From: an uncultured Bacteroidia bacterium
GTDB taxonomy: Bacteria > Bacteroidota > Bacteroidia > Bacteroidales > UBA932
DNA: 64,000 nt
Assembly (NCBI GenBank): GCA_902781705.1
Contig: CACZKE010000011.1
Location: forward strand, 26,168 to 90,167
Direction: 5' to 3'
Below, piece by piece: positions 27,836-37,318 of the stretch (its first letter is position 1; each line of letters begins with the position of its first letter). A model generated the notes under the pieces. It had not been told where the DNA came from and did not search any database. It was given only the letters and a program-made list of their open reading frames with translations. The translations under genes were made by a program, and so were the position numbers.

Positions 27836-29143
27836 ATGGCATTAGTAGCGATCGTGGGAAGGCCGAACGTCGGCAAATCCACCCTTTTCAACCGTCTCGT
27901 GGGCATGCGTCAGGCGATTGTCGATGAGACCGCGGGCGTGACCCGTGACCGCCATTACGGCAAGTGCGAATGGTGCGGCACCGAGTTCTCGGTGGTCGAT
28001 ACCGGCGGTTATACCTCCAACTCCGACGACGTCTTCGAGGACGCCATCCGCCGCCAGGTGGTCATCGCCGTGGAGGAGGCCGACGTGATCCTGTTCATGT
28101 GCGAGGCCGCCACCGGCATCACCGACTACGATTCGGAAATCGCGGACCTGCTGCGCCGCAGCAAGAAGCCCGTCGTCCTTTGCGTGAACAAGGTGGATTC
28201 GGGCGAGAAGATGTACGACGCCTTCGACTTCTACGGCCTGGGCCTCGGCGAGGTGTGGAGCATCTCCGCCGCCAACGGCTCGGGCACCGGCGACCTCCTG
28301 GACGAGATCGTCCGTGTACTGCCCGAGGATGCGACGGCCGAGGACGACCATTCCGACCTCCCGCACATCGCCATCGTGGGCCGGCCGAACGTGGGCAAGT
28401 CCTCCATGACCAACGCCCTCCTGGGCGAGGAACGCAACATCGTCACCCCCGTCGCCGGGACCACCCGCGACTCCATCTCCACGTATTACAACAAGTTCGG
28501 CCACGAGTTCGTCCTGGTGGACACCGCCGGCATGCGCCGCAAGGCCAAGGTCACAGAGGACCTGGAGTTCTACTCCGTCCTCCGAGCGATGCGCACCATC
28601 GAGCATTCCGACGTGTGCATCCTCATGATCGACGCCACCCTCGGGATGGAGGCGCAGGACATGAACATCTTCAACATCATCCAGAAGAACCGCAAGGGCT
28701 GCGTTATCGTGGTGAACAAGTGGGACCTCTTCGAGAAGGAGTCCAACACAATGCGCGACTACACCGAGGCCCTGAAGGCCCGCCTGGCCCCGTTCAACGA
28801 CATTCCGATCGTGTTCACCTCCGTGATCAACAAACAGCGCATCCTGGAGGTCCTGAACGCCGCCGCCCATGTGGCGGAGAACATGAAGCGCCGCATCCCC
28901 ACCTCGGAACTCAACGACGCGATGCTTCCGGAAATCGAGAACTATCCGCCGCCGGCCTGGAAGGGCAAGTACATCAAGATCAAGTACGTCACCCAACTTC
29001 CGACCCGTACGCCGCAGTTCGCCTTCTTCTGTAACCTTCCCCAGTGGGTGAAGGACCCTTACAAGCGTTTCCTCGAGAACAAACTCCGGCAGCACTTTGA
29101 CTTCACTGGCTGTCCGATCCAGGTCTATACCCGGGCGAAATAA
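27836..29143 (+). CDS. der: ribosome biogenesis GTPase Der (EngA)
   Basis: A 435-residue protein with two tandem GTPase domains and a C-terminal KH-like domain, required for 50S assembly. Both P-loops read GRPNVGKS (residues near 8 and 183). G3 motifs are DTGGY and DTAGM, and G4 motifs are NKVD and NKWD. The KH-like domain is in the last 80 residues. It is monocistronic or led by its own promoter. Confidence 0.96.
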   Translation: MALVAIVGRPNVGKSTLFNRLVGMRQAIVDETAGVTRDRHYGKCEWCGTEFSVVDTGGYTSNSDDVFEDAIRRQVVIAVEEADVILFMCEAATGITDYDSEIADLLRRSKKPVVLCVNKVDSGEKMYDAFDFYGLGLGEVWSISAANGSGTGDLLDEIVRVLPEDATAEDDHSDLPHIAIVGRPNVGKSSMTNALLGEERNIVTPVAGTTRDSISTYYNKFGHEFVLVDTAGMRRKAKVTEDLEFYSVLRAMRTIEHSDVCILMIDATLGMEAQDMNIFNIIQKNRKGCVIVVNKWDLFEKESNTMRDYTEALKARLAPFNDIPIVFTSVINKQRILEVLNAAAHVAENMKRRIPTSELNDAMLPEIENYPPPAWKGKYIKIKYVTQLPTRTPQFAFFCNLPQWVKDPYKRFLENKLRQHFDFTGCPIQVYTRAK

Positions 29144-29150
29144 TCAATGG

Positions 29151-29174
29151 TTCCGCGGAAAACTTTCCGCGGAA
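29151..29174 (+). terminator. terminator after der
   Basis: Arms TTCCGCGG (29151-29158) and CCGCGGAA (29167-29174) are perfect and followed by TTTCATT. The xseA -7 element begins just 6 nt later. Confidence 0.65.
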
Positions 29175-29180
29175 TTTCAT

Positions 29181-29188
29181 TATATTTG
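29181..29188 (+). promoter_or_regulatory. promoter -7 element for xseA
   Basis: TATATTTG, 21 nt before the xseA ATG. The hairpin upstream occupies the place where a -33 box would be. Confidence 0.55.
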
Positions 29189-29209
29189 TGGGGTAGGAAA
29201 ATACGGGCT

Positions 29210-30541
29210 ATGCGGAAGGATTACCTGGAGTTGTCAGAATTGTTGTCCATGGTGAAGGAAGGGGTCGCGGACGCCTTTCCGGACAAGTATTGGGTGAAGG
29301 GGGAGATCAGTTCCTGGAGTCCCCGGGCCAACGGCCACTGTTACCTGAACCTCAGCGAGACGGTGCGGGGGAAGCAGGTGGCCGACATCCGCGCCATGAT
29401 CTGGAAATGGCATTTTCCGCAACTCAAGGCCTTTTTCGAGAAGGAGACCGGCCAGACGCTCCAGGCGGGGATCACGGTCCTCGTGCGGGTACAGGTGAAT
29501 TTCAGTGAACTGTACGGCATCTCCCTGTTTGTCGATGAAATCGACCCGGCCTTCACGGTCGGGGCCCAGGCCTTGGAGAAGAAGAAGGCCATCGAACGGC
29601 TTACCGCCGGGGGATACATGGACATGCAGAAGGAACTGGAACTCCCGCGGCTTCCGTACCGGCTGGCCGTGATTACGTCCAAGACCGCGGCGGGGTATGG
29701 CGACTTCCGCCGCCATCTGCTTGAGAATGAGGCGGGTTACGCGTTCCGGCTGGACCTGTACGAAGCCCTGATGCAGGGTGAGCAGGCGCCGGCCTCGATC
29801 ATCGCGGCCCTCCTGGAGGCGCAGGAGGAGGCGTACGACGCCATCCTCATCCTCCGCGGCGGCGGTTCGGAAATGGACCTTGCCTGTTTCGACGATTACG
29901 ACCTCGCCGTCGCGATTGCGACCTGTCCGGTGCCGGTGGTGACCGCCATCGGCCACGACCGGGATTTCCACATCGCCGACATGGTGGCCGGCCGCTATGT
30001 CAAGACCCCTACGGCCCTCGCGGACCTCTTCCTGGACATCTATGCCGATGAGGACGCCCTCCTGGACGCCCTGGAAAAGCGTGTGGGCGGCGCGGTGGCG
30101 GAACGTCTGTCGGCCATGGCCCGGCGTGTGGATGCGCTCTCGGCCCGGATCCGGGTGGGCCTCGTCGGAAAGGTCCATGCCGGGGAACAGGCGGTGGCTT
30201 CCCGCATCGCCCGCGTGCGGCTGGGGCTCACGCAGAAATTCGCCGCCCTTCAGCGGCTCTCCGACGCTGCGGCGCACCGGCTCCGGTTCGCCGCGACCGC
30301 CCGCATCGGCACGGAAATATCGAACCTCGCCCTGAAGGAAGCCCTCATCAAGGCCTCCGACCCCCGGAAGATCCTGGGACTGGGGTATGTCCTCGTGACC
30401 GGCTCCGACAACAAGGTCCTCAAGACCGTGGACCGGGTGGCGGTCGGAGACCGGATCGGCGTACGGTTCAGCGACGGCTCGCTTACGGCAAAGGTGGACG
30501 AGGTGTATGCGGAGGGCAGGGACAAGGCCGAGACGGCATAG
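29210..30541 (+). CDS. xseA: exodeoxyribonuclease VII large subunit
   Basis: A 443-residue nuclease subunit that with XseB degrades single-stranded DNA. The N-terminal OB-fold (WVKGEISSWSPRANGHCYLNL) is followed by the catalytic domain with ILRGGGSEMDLACFDDYDLA and TAIGHDRDFHIADMVAGRYVKTPTA, then a coiled-coil region and a C-terminal GYVLVTG segment. The start at MRKDYLELSELL was chosen because the promoter lies upstream of it and earlier codons are non-conserved. Confidence 0.93.
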   Translation: MRKDYLELSELLSMVKEGVADAFPDKYWVKGEISSWSPRANGHCYLNLSETVRGKQVADIRAMIWKWHFPQLKAFFEKETGQTLQAGITVLVRVQVNFSELYGISLFVDEIDPAFTVGAQALEKKKAIERLTAGGYMDMQKELELPRLPYRLAVITSKTAAGYGDFRRHLLENEAGYAFRLDLYEALMQGEQAPASIIAALLEAQEEAYDAILILRGGGSEMDLACFDDYDLAVAIATCPVPVVTAIGHDRDFHIADMVAGRYVKTPTALADLFLDIYADEDALLDALEKRVGGAVAERLSAMARRVDALSARIRVGLVGKVHAGEQAVASRIARVRLGLTQKFAALQRLSDAAAHRLRFAATARIGTEISNLALKEALIKASDPRKILGLGYVLVTGSDNKVLKTVDRVAVGDRIGVRFSDGSLTAKVDEVYAEGRDKAETA

Positions 30542-30590
30542 ATTTCTCGACAAGCTCGAAATGACAGAAGGGGACAAGCTCGAAATGACA
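30540..30590 (-). repeat. family A repeat remnants between xseA and xseB
   Basis: A shortened inverted copy (30540-30566: AGATTTCTCGAC then GCTCGAAATGACA) is followed by a second partial copy ending CTCGAAATGACA near 30589. They fill almost the whole xseA-xseB spacer and abut the xseB start. Confidence 0.75.
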
Positions 30591-30596
30591 AAAGAT

Positions 30597-30785
30597 ATGG
30601 AAGAAAAGTTCGATTACGCGAAGGCGGTGGCGCAACTCGAGGAGATTGCCGCCAAGGTGGAGGATCCTGCGACGAAACTGGACGACATCGACGCGCTGGT
30701 GAGCCGCAGCAATGCGCTGCTCAAACAGTGCCGGGATTATCTGCGGACGGTGAAGGAAAAGATTGATAAACTGGATAAGGAATGA
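30597..30785 (+). CDS. xseB: exodeoxyribonuclease VII small subunit
   Basis: A 62-residue helical protein (FDYAKAVAQLEEIAAKVEDP, then LDDIDALVSRSNALLKQC) matching XseB. The ATG at 30597 is preferred; an ATG at 30585 is inside repeat sequence. The stop overlaps the glgB start (ATGA), placing exonuclease VII and glycogen genes on one transcript. Confidence 0.88.
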   Translation: MEEKFDYAKAVAQLEEIAAKVEDPATKLDDIDALVSRSNALLKQCRDYLRTVKEKIDKLDKE

Positions 30786-32779
30786 AGAAGATATACGAAA
30801 CGGACCCGTACCTCGCGCCGTACAAGGAGGCGATCGAGGCACGCCATGCCCGCATCGAGGGGATGCGGCGGCATATCGCCGGGGACGGCCTCCTGAAGGA
30901 TGCCGTGAACAACCACATGTACTACGGCCTGCACAGGTGTGACGACGGCTCGTGGGTGTTCCGCGAGTGGGCCCCGAACGCGACGAAGATCTATCTCGTC
31001 GGCGATTTCAACAACTGGAAGCGCACGGACGCCTATGCGCTGAAGCCCATGGGCGGCGGCAACTGGGAACTCACCCTCCCGGCCTTCTTCCTGCAGCACG
31101 GCGAACTGTACAAACTGTACATCGAGTGGCCCGGCGGGGCGGGGGAGCGCCTGCCTTCCTATACCACCCGCGCCGTCCAGGACGAGAACACGAAGGCCTT
31201 CGCCGCGCAGGTCTGGGACCCGGCCGAAAAGTATGTCTGGAAGCATGGGCACGCCGGGAAGCGCCCCCATCCGATGATCTACGAATGCCACATCGGCATG
31301 TCCTCCGAGAAGGAGAAGGTCGCGAGTTTCGAGGAGTTCCGCACGACGGCCCTTCCCAAGGTGAAGGAACTCGGGTACGACACCCTCCAGATCATGGCCC
31401 TGCAGGAGCATCCGTACTACGGCTCCTTCGGTTACCAGGTGTCCAATTTCTACGCCCTGAGTTCCCGTTTCGGCACGCCCGAGGAGTTCAAGCACCTGGT
31501 CGATGACGCTCACGGAAAGGGCATTGCGGTGGTGATGGATATCGTCCACAGCCATAGCGTGGACAACGAGGCGGAGGGCCTTTCGCTCTTCGACGGCACG
31601 GACCACCTCTACTTCTATTCCGGCCCGCAGGGACGCCATCCCGCCTGGGGCTCCCGCTGCTTCGACTACGGCAAGGACGAGACGAAGTACTACCTCCTGT
31701 CCAACGTGAAATACTGGATCGAGGAATACCATATCGACGGATTCCGTTTCGACGGGGTGACCTCCATGCTCTACTGGGACCATGGGCTCGGGAAGGACTT
31801 CATCGGCTATGACAACTACTTCAACCAGGGGGTAGACGAGAACGCCGTCACTTACCTGGCCCTCGCGAATATCCTGGTGCGGGAGATGAACCCGAACGGC
31901 TTCACCATCGCGGAGGACGTTTCCGGCATGGCCGGGCTCGCCGCCCCGTTGGAGGCCGGCGGCGTGGGCTTCGACTTCCGTATGTCCATGGGTGTCGCCG
32001 ATTACTGGATCAAGATCGTCAAGGAGCGCAGCGACGAGCAGTGGAGCGTAGGCGACATCTGGTGGAACCTCACCAACAAGCGCGCCGACGAGAAGACCAT
32101 CTCCTACGCCGAGTGCCACGACCAGGCGCTGGTGGGGGACAAGACACTGATATTCAGACTCATGGACAAGGAGATGTACTTCTCCATGAATACGGATTCC
32201 CAGAATCCCGTCGTGGACCGCGGCATCGCCCTCCACAAGATGATCCGCCTGGTGACGGCGGCGACGGCCGGGGACGGATACCTGAATTTCATGGGCAACG
32301 AGTTCGGCCATCCCGAATGGATCGACTTCCCCCGCGAAGGGAACGGCTGGTCCTACAAGCACGCCCGCCGGCAGTGGTCGCTGGCGGACCCGGATTACCT
32401 GCGGTACAAGTACCTCCGGAATTTCGACGAGGCGATGGTCCATCTCATCCGGGACGAAAAGGTCCTTTTCGACACTCCGGAACTCCTGGTGCAGGACGAG
32501 GAGAAGAAAATCTTGATTTTCAGACGCAAAAACTGTATCTTTGCGCTGAATTTCTCGGCGGCCGGATCGTACCCCGATTACGGGTTCTCGGCACCGGCCG
32601 GAGAGTGGGTGAACATCCTCGACACCGACGAACCCGAATTCAACGGGTTCGGTCGGATTGTGTCCGGGGAGCATCACCTTGCCGTGTCCGGGAAATCACC
32701 CAACGGCAACCCGCGCTACGGGGATACGCTGTATCTGTACCTCCCAGCCCGCAGTGCCTTGGTACTGAAGAAATTGTAA
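30782..32779 (+). CDS. glgB: 1,4-alpha-glucan branching enzyme, eukaryotic-like type
   Basis: A 665-residue GH13 enzyme introducing alpha-1,6 branches into glycogen. The N-terminal CBM48 (FREWAPNATKIYLVGDFNNW) is followed by the catalytic barrel with the nucleophile region IDGFRFDGVTSMLYWDHG, the acid TIAEDVSGMAGLAAP and AECHDQALVGDKT. These motifs resemble the eukaryotic GBE1 branch more than classic bacterial GlgB. Near the 3' end an AT-rich stretch contains a consensus promoter. Confidence 0.92.
   Translation: MKKIYETDPYLAPYKEAIEARHARIEGMRRHIAGDGLLKDAVNNHMYYGLHRCDDGSWVFREWAPNATKIYLVGDFNNWKRTDAYALKPMGGGNWELTLPAFFLQHGELYKLYIEWPGGAGERLPSYTTRAVQDENTKAFAAQVWDPAEKYVWKHGHAGKRPHPMIYECHIGMSSEKEKVASFEEFRTTALPKVKELGYDTLQIMALQEHPYYGSFGYQVSNFYALSSRFGTPEEFKHLVDDAHGKGIAVVMDIVHSHSVDNEAEGLSLFDGTDHLYFYSGPQGRHPAWGSRCFDYGKDETKYYLLSNVKYWIEEYHIDGFRFDGVTSMLYWDHGLGKDFIGYDNYFNQGVDENAVTYLALANILVREMNPNGFTIAEDVSGMAGLAAPLEAGGVGFDFRMSMGVADYWIKIVKERSDEQWSVGDIWWNLTNKRADEKTISYAECHDQALVGDKTLIFRLMDKEMYFSMNTDSQNPVVDRGIALHKMIRLVTAATAGDGYLNFMGNEFGHPEWIDFPREGNGWSYKHARRQWSLADPDYLRYKYLRNFDEAMVHLIRDEKVLFDTPELLVQDEEKKILIFRRKNCIFALNFSAAGSYPDYGFSAPAGEWVNILDTDEPEFNGFGRIVSGEHHLAVSGKSPNGNPRYGDTLYLYLPARSALVLKKL
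32513..32543 (+). promoter_or_regulatory. internal promoter inside glgB
   Basis: TTG (32513-32515), a 20-nt spacer and TATCTTTG (32536-32543) form a complete consensus within the glgB coding sequence. The local codons are unusually AT-rich for this gene (the frame reads ILIFRRKNCIFALN). It could drive the four downstream glycogen genes independently. Confidence 0.6.
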
Positions 32780-32791
32780 AGAAAGACGCAT

Positions 32792-34729
32792 ATGGCTTTT
32801 TTGAAATTCAACAAGTCTGAACTCGTCAACCTGTCCTACTCGCTCAAGCGGGAGATCCTCCTCGCGAGCAAGACCGGCGCCTACTGCAACACGTCCATCG
32901 TGACGTGCAACACGCGCCGCTACCACGGCCTCCTGGCCGTTCCGGTGGACAAGTTCGGAGGCTACCGCTACATGCTGCTGTCCTCCCTTGACGAAAGCCT
33001 TACCCTCCGGGGCAAGCGGTTCAACCTGGGCATCCACTGCTACGGGGACATCTACGAGCCGCGCGGGCACAAGTACATCGTGGACTTCGACGCCGATCCG
33101 GTCCCGGTGGTTACCTACAAGATCGGCGAAATCGTCTTCCGCAAGAGTCTGGCCCTCACTCCGGACAAGAATCAACTCCTGATCAAATACGAGTTGGTGA
33201 ACGCTCCGGCGAAGGTGAAACTCGAACTCAAGCCGTTCCTTTCCTACCGCCGGGTCCACGACCTGACGCAGCAGAACGGGGTCGCCCGCACCGAGGCCGA
33301 TGCCATCGAGGGCGGCGTGGCCTTCAACCTCTATGAAGGCTTCCCGGACCTGAACCTGCAGGTCAGCGGCCCTTCCACCTTCAAGGAGGCCCCCTGCTGG
33401 TACAACGGCGTGACCTATTCCGACGAGATGCGCCGCGGTTTCGACTGCCGCGAGGACCTCTTCGTCCCGGGCGCCTTCGAACTGGAACTCAAGCCCGGCG
33501 AGAGCGTCGTCTTCTCCGCCAGCGCCGACGGTCCCGTCGCCACGGCCGGCCTGAAGCGCCGCTTCACCTCCGTGGTCGGCAAGATCGGCCCCATCACCTC
33601 GTTCCACGACCAGCTCGTGCGGGATGCGGACCTGCTGATCCGCGACAACGGCGGCAAGAAGCAGGTCGTCGCGGGCTATTCCTGGCTGTACACCGGCCTG
33701 CTCCGCGAGACCCTCTATTCCCTCGCCGGCCTGACCCTGTACGGCAAGGACGACCCGAAGGAGTTCGAGGAAATCCTGGACAACCTCATCGCCGACGAGC
33801 CCGAGCGCCTGTTCCACCGCACCACGCAGGTGGAGGCCCCGCTCTTCATGACCGTGACCCTGCAGCAATATATCGCCTACACCGGCCGTGAGAAACACGT
33901 CTGGGAAAAGTACGGCGCCACGCTCAAGGGCATCCTCGAGAGTTACCTCCCCGGTCACCGCGCCGAGGTTGCGATGCACCCCAACGGCCTCCTGTGGGCC
34001 CAGGTGGACGGCGTCGCCCTTTCGTGGATGAACGCCTATATCAACGGACGCGCCGTCACGGAGCGCCCCGGCTACCAGGTGGAGACCAACGCCATGTGGT
34101 ACAACGCCCTCTGCTTCGCCCTGGACATGGAAGCGAAGTACGGTGAGAAGGACGGTGCCTTCGTGCGCACCTTCGCCCCGATCCGCGACCTGGTGAAACA
34201 GAACTACCAGCCCACCTTCTGGAACGCCGACTTCGGCTTCCTGGCGGACTATGTGGACGGCTACGGCCAGAACCTGGACCTGCGTCCGAACCAGTTGTGG
34301 CCCGTGTCCCTGGACTACAAGCCCGTGGACGACGAGGTCGTTGGCGCCGTCATGCGCGTGGTGAACAACGAACTGGTCACCCGCCGCGGCATCCGCAGCC
34401 TGTCGCCCCGCGACAACAAGTACAAGGGCGTCTATGAGGGCAACCAGATCGAGCGCGACCTCGCCTACAACAACGGCTGCGCCTGGACTTTCCTGCTCGC
34501 ACAGTACTGCTACGCCAGTTTCAACATGATGGGCAAGAACTTCGTCAAGCGTGCCGAGTGGCTTACCGAGGGCTTCTACGAGGACCTCTCCAAGCACGGC
34601 GTGGGCCACTTCTCCGAACTTTACGACGGAGACCCGCCCCACGAGCCGCACGGAGCCATCTCCTCGGCCACGGCGACATCGGCCCTTCTGAATATCAATT
34701 GGTTGATCGGTAAATACAAGGAGGAATAA
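32792..34729 (+). CDS. glycogen debranching enzyme (amylo-alpha-1,6-glucosidase)
   Basis: A 645-residue protein. The N-terminal substrate-binding domain (YSLKREILLASKTGAYCNTS, NTRRYHGLLAVPVD) is followed by a C-terminal (alpha/alpha)6 glucosidase domain with HPNGLLWAQVDGVALSWMNA, RPGYQVETNAMWYNALCFAL, PNQLWPVSLDY and YNNGCAWTFLLAQ. It hydrolyses alpha-1,6 branch points. It sits 12 nt after glgB in the glycogen cluster. Confidence 0.9.
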   Translation: MAFLKFNKSELVNLSYSLKREILLASKTGAYCNTSIVTCNTRRYHGLLAVPVDKFGGYRYMLLSSLDESLTLRGKRFNLGIHCYGDIYEPRGHKYIVDFDADPVPVVTYKIGEIVFRKSLALTPDKNQLLIKYELVNAPAKVKLELKPFLSYRRVHDLTQQNGVARTEADAIEGGVAFNLYEGFPDLNLQVSGPSTFKEAPCWYNGVTYSDEMRRGFDCREDLFVPGAFELELKPGESVVFSASADGPVATAGLKRRFTSVVGKIGPITSFHDQLVRDADLLIRDNGGKKQVVAGYSWLYTGLLRETLYSLAGLTLYGKDDPKEFEEILDNLIADEPERLFHRTTQVEAPLFMTVTLQQYIAYTGREKHVWEKYGATLKGILESYLPGHRAEVAMHPNGLLWAQVDGVALSWMNAYINGRAVTERPGYQVETNAMWYNALCFALDMEAKYGEKDGAFVRTFAPIRDLVKQNYQPTFWNADFGFLADYVDGYGQNLDLRPNQLWPVSLDYKPVDDEVVGAVMRVVNNELVTRRGIRSLSPRDNKYKGVYEGNQIERDLAYNNGCAWTFLLAQYCYASFNMMGKNFVKRAEWLTEGFYEDLSKHGVGHFSELYDGDPPHEPHGAISSATATSALLNINWLIGKYKEE

Positions 34730-34732
34730 GCC

Positions 34733-36022
34733 ATGAGAGTCCTTATGTTCGGCTGGGAGTTCCCTCCCCATATCGCAGGCGGTCTGGGTACGGCCTGCGA
34801 AGGTATCGTCAAGGGCCTGGCGTACAACGGCGTCGAGACCCTCTTCGTGATGCCGTCCGCTTCCGGTGACGAAGACCAGAGCGCGACGACCATCATCAAC
34901 GCCAGCGACGTGGCCGTGGACACCGTTTCCGAGACCGTCGAGGAATACCTGGACAAGGTCAAGTTCATCCACATCGGCACCAACATGGTCCCCTATGCCA
35001 CCCCGGAGGAGTTCTCCCGGCTGGTGGAGGAGGACAAGCGCCGCCAGGTCAAGGATTTCTCCGTGAGCTACGGCCAGAAATACAAGTTCTCCGGCAAGTA
35101 CGGCGCGAACCTCATGGAAGAGGTCGCCCGCTACGCCATGGTGGGCGGCACCATCGCCCTGCAGCGCAAGGACGAGTTCGACGTCATCCACGCCCATGAC
35201 TGGCTTACCTACTACGCCGGCATCGCCGCGAAGGAACTCACCGGAAAGCCCCTGGTGATCCATGTCCATGCCACCTCGTTCGACCGCGGCAGCGTGGACA
35301 ACATCGACACCCGCGTCTTCGCCATCGAGAAGAAGGGTATGGAGGTCGCCGACCGCGTCGTGACCGTGTCCAACCTCACCCGCAACATCGTCATCAACCG
35401 GTACGGGATCGACCCGGCGAAGGTCGTGACGGTCCATAACGCCGTGGATTTCAGCGGCCGCGAGAACCTCGTGGTCGAGCGCGGCGTGAAGGAGAAGGTC
35501 GTCACTTTCCTCGGCCGCATCACCTACCAGAAGGGTCCCGAGTACTTCATCGAGGCCGCCGCGAAGGTCCTCAAGCGCACCAAGAACGTGCGTTTCGTGA
35601 TGGCCGGCAGCGGTGACATGATGAACCGGTGCATCCGCCATGCGGCGCGCCTGGGCATCTCCGACCGCTTCCATTTCACCGGTTTCCTCCGCGGAGCCGA
35701 CGTGCAGAAGATGTTCGCCCTCTCGGACGTGTACATCATGCCGTCGATCTCCGAGCCGTTCGGCATCTCGCCCCTGGAGGCGATGCGCACGGGTGTCCCG
35801 TCCATCATCTCCAAGCAGTCCGGCGCCGCCGAGGTCCTCAAGTACGCCTTCAAGGTGGACTTCTGGGACGTCGATGCGATGGCCGACGAGATCTACGCCC
35901 TGCTGAACTATCCCGCCCTCGCGCATTTCTCCGCCCGGGCCGGCTATGACGAGGTGAACACCCTCAAATGGAACGGCGCCACCGCCAAACTCAAGAAAGT
36001 GTACGAATCAGTGGTCAAATAA
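34733..36022 (+). CDS. GT4-type glycosyltransferase, probable glycogen synthase-like
   Basis: A 429-residue GT-B fold protein. The N terminus MRVLMFGWEFPPHIAGGLGTA has the GGLG loop of glucan synthases. The C-terminal sugar-nucleotide-binding half has FLGRITYQKGPEYFIEAA and SEPFGISPLEAMRTGVPSI. Its place in the glycogen cluster suggests alpha-glucan chain synthesis or priming, but the donor is not proved. It starts 3 nt after the debranching gene. Confidence 0.85.
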   Translation: MRVLMFGWEFPPHIAGGLGTACEGIVKGLAYNGVETLFVMPSASGDEDQSATTIINASDVAVDTVSETVEEYLDKVKFIHIGTNMVPYATPEEFSRLVEEDKRRQVKDFSVSYGQKYKFSGKYGANLMEEVARYAMVGGTIALQRKDEFDVIHAHDWLTYYAGIAAKELTGKPLVIHVHATSFDRGSVDNIDTRVFAIEKKGMEVADRVVTVSNLTRNIVINRYGIDPAKVVTVHNAVDFSGRENLVVERGVKEKVVTFLGRITYQKGPEYFIEAAAKVLKRTKNVRFVMAGSGDMMNRCIRHAARLGISDRFHFTGFLRGADVQKMFALSDVYIMPSISEPFGISPLEAMRTGVPSIISKQSGAAEVLKYAFKVDFWDVDAMADEIYALLNYPALAHFSARAGYDEVNTLKWNGATAKLKKVYESVVK

Positions 36023-36034
36023 AAACAATACGCT

Positions 36035-37318
36035 ATGGCATCCAAGAGTATCTGCCTGTATTTCCAGGTCCATCAGCCCACCCGCCTGCGGCTTTACAGA
36101 TTCTTCGATATCGGCAAGGATTCCCACTACTATGACGATTTCGCCAACCGGACCATCCTCCGCCGCGTCGCGCAGAAGTGCTATCTGCCGATGAACGCCC
36201 AACTCCTCGAACAGATCAAGGCGGGGAAGGGCAAGTTCAAGGTGGCCTTCTCCATTTCCGGCTCCGCCCTGGAGCAGTTCCAGCGCTTCGCCCCCGAGGT
36301 GATCGACTCCTTCCGGGCCCTGGCCGCCACGGGCTGCGTGGAATTCCTCTGCGAAACCTATTACCATTCCCTGTCCTCCCTCGCTTCCGAGTCCGAGTTC
36401 ACCCACCAGGTACTCAAGCACAAGAAGGCCATCGAGGACCTGTTCGGCGTCACGCCCACCGCGTTCCGCAACACCGAACTCATCTACTCCAACGCCATCG
36501 GCGAGATGGTCTATGGCCTGGGGTTCAAGACGATGCTCACCGAGGGCGCCCGCCACATCATGGGCTGGCAGAGCCCGAACTTCGTCTATGGCTGCGACAC
36601 CCAGCCCAAACTGAAACTCCTGCTCCGCAACTACGGCCTCTCCGACGACATCGCCTTCCGCTTCTCCAACCGCAGCTGGGACATGTGGCCCCTCACGGCT
36701 GACAAGTTCCTCGCCTGGGTGAAGGAATCCGCCGCGAACGACGACATCGTGAACCTGTTCATGGACTATGAGACCTTCGGCGAGCACCAGAGTTCCGCGA
36801 GCGGCATCTTCGAGTTCATGAAGGCCCTCCCCGAGGCCGTCATCGCCGACGGCACCTTCTCCTTCGTCACCCCGACCGAGGCCACGAAGAAGCACAAGGC
36901 CGTTTCCGACATCGACGTCCCGGATCCCATCTCCTGGGCCGACGAGGAGCGCGACATCACCGCCTGGCTGGGCAACGAACTCCAGCAGGAGGCCTTCAAC
37001 AAGGTGTATGCGATGACCGAGAAACTCTCCATCGTGGGCGATCCCGAACTCTGGGAAGATTTCGGCCACCTGCAGGAAAGCGACCACTTCTACTACATGT
37101 GCACCAAGTTCTTCTCCGACGGAGAGGTGCACAAGTACTTCAATCCGTACGACACCCCGTATGAGGCGTTCATCAACTACATGAACGTCATCTCCGACTT
37201 CCAGATCCGCCTGGACGAGAAGCGGGCTGCCCTGGATGTGAAGGAGGCGGTGGCGCAGGAAGTGGCGGCTGCGCCCGTGAAAAAGAAAACTGTGAAAAAA
37301 ACTGTCAAGAAAAAATAG
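36035..37318 (+). CDS. GH57 family alpha-glucan hydrolase/transferase
   Basis: A 427-residue GH57 protein (ICLYFQVHQPTRLRLYRFF, GVTPTAFRNTELIYSN, LFMDYETFGEHQ). The catalytic glutamate is probably in RNTEL and the aspartate in FMDYETFG. It ends in a lysine-rich tail (KKKTVKKTVKKK). It probably acts as an intracellular amylase or glucan-modifying enzyme. Its stop abuts the next start codon. Confidence 0.87.
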   Translation: MASKSICLYFQVHQPTRLRLYRFFDIGKDSHYYDDFANRTILRRVAQKCYLPMNAQLLEQIKAGKGKFKVAFSISGSALEQFQRFAPEVIDSFRALAATGCVEFLCETYYHSLSSLASESEFTHQVLKHKKAIEDLFGVTPTAFRNTELIYSNAIGEMVYGLGFKTMLTEGARHIMGWQSPNFVYGCDTQPKLKLLLRNYGLSDDIAFRFSNRSWDMWPLTADKFLAWVKESAANDDIVNLFMDYETFGEHQSSASGIFEFMKALPEAVIADGTFSFVTPTEATKKHKAVSDIDVPDPISWADEERDITAWLGNELQQEAFNKVYAMTEKLSIVGDPELWEDFGHLQESDHFYYMCTKFFSDGEVHKYFNPYDTPYEAFINYMNVISDFQIRLDEKRAALDVKEAVAQEVAAAPVKKKTVKKTVKKK

